A stretch of DNA of 64,000 nt from Antarcticibacterium flavum. GTDB taxonomy: Bacteria; Bacteroidota; Bacteroidia; Flavobacteriales; Flavobacteriaceae. The translations under genes were made by a program, and so were the position numbers. Positions 61,560-64,000 of the stretch are shown one piece after another; position 1 is the first letter of the stretch, and each line of letters starts with the position of its first letter. The notes beneath the pieces are model-generated. The model was not told the DNA's origin. It ran no database searches and worked only from the letters and a program-made list of their open reading frames with translations. The stretch covers positions 2,542,001-2,606,000 of the forward strand of contig NZ_CP040812.1 in assembly GCF_006159205.1 (NCBI RefSeq). Reading direction: 5' to 3'.

Positions 61560-61629
61560 CAAAGTGTTTTTTTAAAAAAATATTTTTATATCTTTAACCC
61601 TTTAACTAATTAAATTAAGACAAACAGTA

Positions 61630-62427
61630 ATGAAAAGATTATTTTCAACTTTGGTAATCGCTTCGATTATGTTATTTGGAGCAGCACAGGTAAATGCTGC
61701 AAATTACGTGACTGCACAGCCAGATAACATCGTGAATTTTATTCAGGATGAAGAAGCAGCCCTCGATATAGACGAGGAAGAATCCGTTGGTTTTCACCAG
61801 GAATTAAAAAGACGGTTTATTGAGGGTGGACCCGGCTTTATGGGGATCGTACTTCTTTGTTTAATTCTAGGTTTGGCAATTGCCATTGAGAGGATCATCT
61901 TTTTAAACCTTTCTACTACAAACACAAGAAAACTTGCTCAGGATGTAGAAGACGCTCTAAATAGTGGTGGTGTTGAAGCTGCTAAAGAAGTTTGTCGTAA
62001 CACAAGAGGTCCTGTTGCTTCTATTTATTACCAGGGTCTTGACCGTGCAGATGAGAGCATCGAGGCAGCAGAGAAAGCTGTTGTTGCTTACGGTGGTGTT
62101 CAAATGGGACAACTTGAAAAGAACGTTTCCTGGGTATCTCTATTTATCGCTCTTGCTCCTATGCTTGGGTTCATGGGTACAGTAATTGGTATGATCCAGG
62201 CCTTTGATAGAATTGAGGCTGCTGGAGATATGCAACCTTCCCTTGTAGCAGGTGGTATTAAAGTAGCACTTCTTACAACTGTATTTGGTCTTATTGTTGC
62301 TATTATTCTTCAAATATTTTATAACTACATTATCGCTAAGATAGATAGCATTGTGAATGATATGGAAGATGCTTCCATCCTTCTTATCGACATGCTTGTT
62401 GACTATAAAAACAGAAAAAGAATCTAA
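61630..62427 (+). CDS. exbB: MotA/TolQ/ExbB proton channel protein
   Basis: A 265-residue protein with an N-terminal signal-like helix (1-23), then three membrane helices with the conserved ExbB core: PGFMGIVLLCLILGLAIAIERI, SLFIALAPMLGFMGTVIGMIQAF and the third helix LLTTVFGLIVAIILQIFYNYI. ExbB forms the pentameric channel that uses the proton gradient to energise TonB-dependent outer-membrane receptors. It is first in a four-gene operon with two ExbD proteins, the usual layout in Flavobacteria. A TonB gene is not in the window. Confidence 0.94.
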   Translation: MKRLFSTLVIASIMLFGAAQVNAANYVTAQPDNIVNFIQDEEAALDIDEEESVGFHQELKRRFIEGGPGFMGIVLLCLILGLAIAIERIIFLNLSTTNTRKLAQDVEDALNSGGVEAAKEVCRNTRGPVASIYYQGLDRADESIEAAEKAVVAYGGVQMGQLEKNVSWVSLFIALAPMLGFMGTVIGMIQAFDRIEAAGDMQPSLVAGGIKVALLTTVFGLIVAIILQIFYNYIIAKIDSIVNDMEDASILLIDMLVDYKNRKRI

Positions 62428-62439
62428 GAGCTATAAACT

Positions 62440-62877
62440 ATGACCATTCATAAAATTTTAAAATATTTAGCACTCGTTATTGGTGTCATAGGTCTTATCC
62501 TTTTGGGTAGAATTATTATGGCGGGCGATGATGCTATAGAAGCCTCGGCTTCCGAACAGGCAAGTTATCTGGAACCTATGATGTGGCTGGCATATATAGT
62601 TATGGCAGTGATCATAGTCCTGGTTCTATTCTTTGTCGTGAAAGGACTGTTCCGTGGAAATATTAAAAACACTCTAATCTCTGTAGGAGCCTTTTTACTT
62701 ATTGTTGTTATTGCTTACGTTATCACAGGTGGAGAAGCGATCACATTAAGAGATGGTACCACTGTCTCTGCCAATGCTTCCCATTGGATAAGCACTGGAC
62801 TTGTAGTATTCTACATCCTTGCAGCAATTGCAGTAGGCGCAATGGTGCTTTCCGGGATTAGAAAATTAATAAAGTAA
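62440..62877 (+). CDS. Membrane protein of the exbB/exbD operon, function unknown
   Basis: A 145-residue protein with four membrane helices (about residues 6-26, 48-68, 78-98 and 120-140) and few soluble parts. It sits 12 bases after exbB and three bases before exbD, an arrangement that is constant in Flavobacteria, so it probably works with the Exb complex. No catalytic or channel motif is seen. Confidence 0.85.
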   Translation: MTIHKILKYLALVIGVIGLILLGRIIMAGDDAIEASASEQASYLEPMMWLAYIVMAVIIVLVLFFVVKGLFRGNIKNTLISVGAFLLIVVIAYVITGGEAITLRDGTTVSANASHWISTGLVVFYILAAIAVGAMVLSGIRKLIK

Positions 62878-62880
62878 ATT

Positions 62881-63489
62881 ATGGCTAGAAGATCATCACC
62901 AGAAATCAATGCGGGTTCGATGGCAGATATTGCCTTCCTTCTCCTTATTTTCTTTCTGGTTACAACAACGATGGAGACGGATATGGGGATTAGCCGAAAG
63001 CTGCCTCCTATCCCGGAGGACAATGTGGAGCCGCCTGTAATTAAGCAAAAGAACATTTTTACGGTAATTGTAAGTCGTGATAATGAATTGCTTGTAGAGG
63101 ATGAGCTTATGGAACTTAGTGAACTTCGCCAGGCGGCGGTAGAGTTTCTTGATAATGGTGGTGGTTTTGGCGAGGAAGCCTGCGATTATTGCCAGGGAAT
63201 TCGTGACCCACAATCATCAGATAATCCTGAGAAAGCTATTATATCCCTGGTGAATGACAGAAGGACCGAGTATAGAACGTATATCTCTGTTCAAAATGAG
63301 TTGGTTGCAGCCTATAATCAATTAAGAAATCGTGAAGCTCAAAGGTTGTATGGAACTTCTTTCACACAGATGGAAGCAAATTACAACAGCCCTAATTTTA
63401 GAGGGGATAAGGAGACACTTAAGGAGCGTATCGATATTATTAAGGAGATGTATCCTCAAAAATTATCTGAAGCAGAACCAACAAGCTAG
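62881..63489 (+). CDS. exbD: ExbD/TolR biopolymer transport protein 1
   Basis: A 202-residue protein with one N-terminal membrane helix (about 14-32, with the Asp of the family in SMADIAFLLLIFFLVTT, D17) and a periplasmic domain. The TolR/ExbD N-terminal pattern PxINAGSMADIAFLL is intact. It includes an extra loop with two Cys (CDYCQG, about 101-104) not seen in E. coli ExbD. It starts three bases after the preceding gene and is followed 15 bp later by a second copy. Confidence 0.93.
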   Translation: MARRSSPEINAGSMADIAFLLLIFFLVTTTMETDMGISRKLPPIPEDNVEPPVIKQKNIFTVIVSRDNELLVEDELMELSELRQAAVEFLDNGGGFGEEACDYCQGIRDPQSSDNPEKAIISLVNDRRTEYRTYISVQNELVAAYNQLRNREAQRLYGTSFTQMEANYNSPNFRGDKETLKERIDIIKEMYPQKLSEAEPTS

Positions 63490-63504
63490 AAAAACACTTG
63501 AACT

Positions 63505-63981
63505 ATGTCTAAATTTAAAAAGAAAAAAGATGGAGGACTTCCGGCTGTAAACACAGCGTCGCTGCCGGATATCGTTTTCATGCTGCTTTTCTTCTTTATG
63601 GTTGCCACGGTAATGCGTCAAAATACATTGATGGTGCAAAATCAATTACCGTTCGCAGACCAGGTTGAGAAGCTGGATAAAAAGGATTTGGTAATGTATA
63701 TCTATGCAGGTAAGCCCAATCCAAGATATCAACAGCGATTTGGTACAGAGGCCCGTATACAGTTAAACGATAAGTTTGCTGACGTGAGTGAAGTACAACA
63801 GTTCATCTATTCTGAAAGAGAATCAAAGCGTGAAGAGCTGGTTCCATACTTGACTACAGCCTTAAAGGTTGATGTTGAAACCAATATGGGTCTTGTTTCT
63901 GATATTAAGCAGGAGCTAAGAAAGGCTGAAGCGCTTAAGATCAACTACACCACTTTAACCGGTGACGTGCAGAAGAATTAA
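63505..63981 (+). CDS. exbD: ExbD/TolR biopolymer transport protein 2
   Basis: A 158-residue ExbD paralogue with a basic N-terminus (MSKFKKKKDGGLPAV), then NTASLPDIVFMLLFFFMVATVM with the conserved Asp (D22) in the membrane helix, and a periplasmic domain. The two ExbD copies differ in the outside part, so they may pair with different partners or form a heterodimer in the ExbB channel. It is the last gene seen in the window. Confidence 0.93.
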   Translation: MSKFKKKKDGGLPAVNTASLPDIVFMLLFFFMVATVMRQNTLMVQNQLPFADQVEKLDKKDLVMYIYAGKPNPRYQQRFGTEARIQLNDKFADVSEVQQFIYSERESKREELVPYLTTALKVDVETNMGLVSDIKQELRKAEALKINYTTLTGDVQKN

Positions 63982-64000
63982 TAAATAATTTTATTATTAC

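Overview
The window comes from a marine-type member of the Bacteroidota, most likely family Flavobacteriaceae (Gramella/Salegentibacter-like). The evidence is the -7 boxes of type TAnnTTTG with no strong Shine-Dalgarno sites, a mevalonate-pathway cluster, the exbB/hypothetical/exbD/exbD operon, the spermidine-free polyamine operon speA-speB-DHS-like, several SC-type lipoproteins and the 2-oxoglutarate dehydrogenase genes next to an outer-membrane-barrel-like gene. About 60 protein genes, two tRNAs (Leu-TAG, Ser-GGA) and many intrinsic terminators are visible. No CRISPR array, prophage, insertion sequence or rRNA was seen.

Layout. 0-12.8 kb: end of a MutS-family gene, a GT-C type glycosyltransferase, a tandem LAB_N membrane protein, the polyamine operon (arginine decarboxylase, agmatinase, deoxyhypusine-synthase-like protein), an RsuA/RluB pseudouridine synthase, the isoprenoid cluster mvaD-mvk-UbiA, tspO, a YhiN-type flavoprotein and a glycerophosphodiesterase. 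12.9-21.6 kb: an accessory stretch with two SDR genes, a YetF-like protein, a SemiSWEET, a GntA-like (YqcI/YcgG) protein, a broken PaiB-like gene, an uncharacterised 609-aa protein, a broken DUF1989 gene and small envelope proteins. 21.7-37.3 kb: a tiny membrane protein, tRNA-Leu, an M20 dipeptidase, PhnA, a BlaI/M56 sensor pair with its operators, DUF885, DUF457, a pair of GT2 enzymes, an M13 peptidase, two lipoprotein genes and an SDR-type threonine dehydrogenase. 37.4-45.1 kb: cold-shock protein, a frameshifted ClC channel, aspS, a MORN-like protein and a secreted LRR-TPR protein. 45.1-51.8 kb: a complete tetR-tolC-adaptor-RND efflux operon. 51.9-64 kb: prenyl diphosphate synthase, sucA-sucB, a retropepsin-like protease, tatD, an acyltransferase, ansA, tRNA-Ser and the exbB/exbD operon.

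How genes work together. Arginine is converted to agmatine and putrescine by SpeA and SpeB; the DHS-like enzyme in the same operon is a candidate for making sym-homospermidine. MvaD and mevalonate kinase feed isopentenyl diphosphate to the prenyl synthase at 51.9 kb and perhaps to the UbiA-type transferase. The efflux operon has a perfect 11-bp inverted repeat in front of its TetR gene. The BlaI/M56 pair has operators laid exactly over the -33 and -7 elements.

Unusual features. Five reading-frame breaks in four genes (PaiB-like, DUF1989 twice, SDR, ClC) all look like loss of one base; they are either true decay or systematic sequence error. The 609-aa Cys-rich protein and the DHS-like polyamine enzyme are the best candidates for undescribed biochemistry. 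Several intergenic palindromes and repeats (REP-like hairpins, ten tandem 7-mers, a dispersed 37-bp motif) are not explained by genes.
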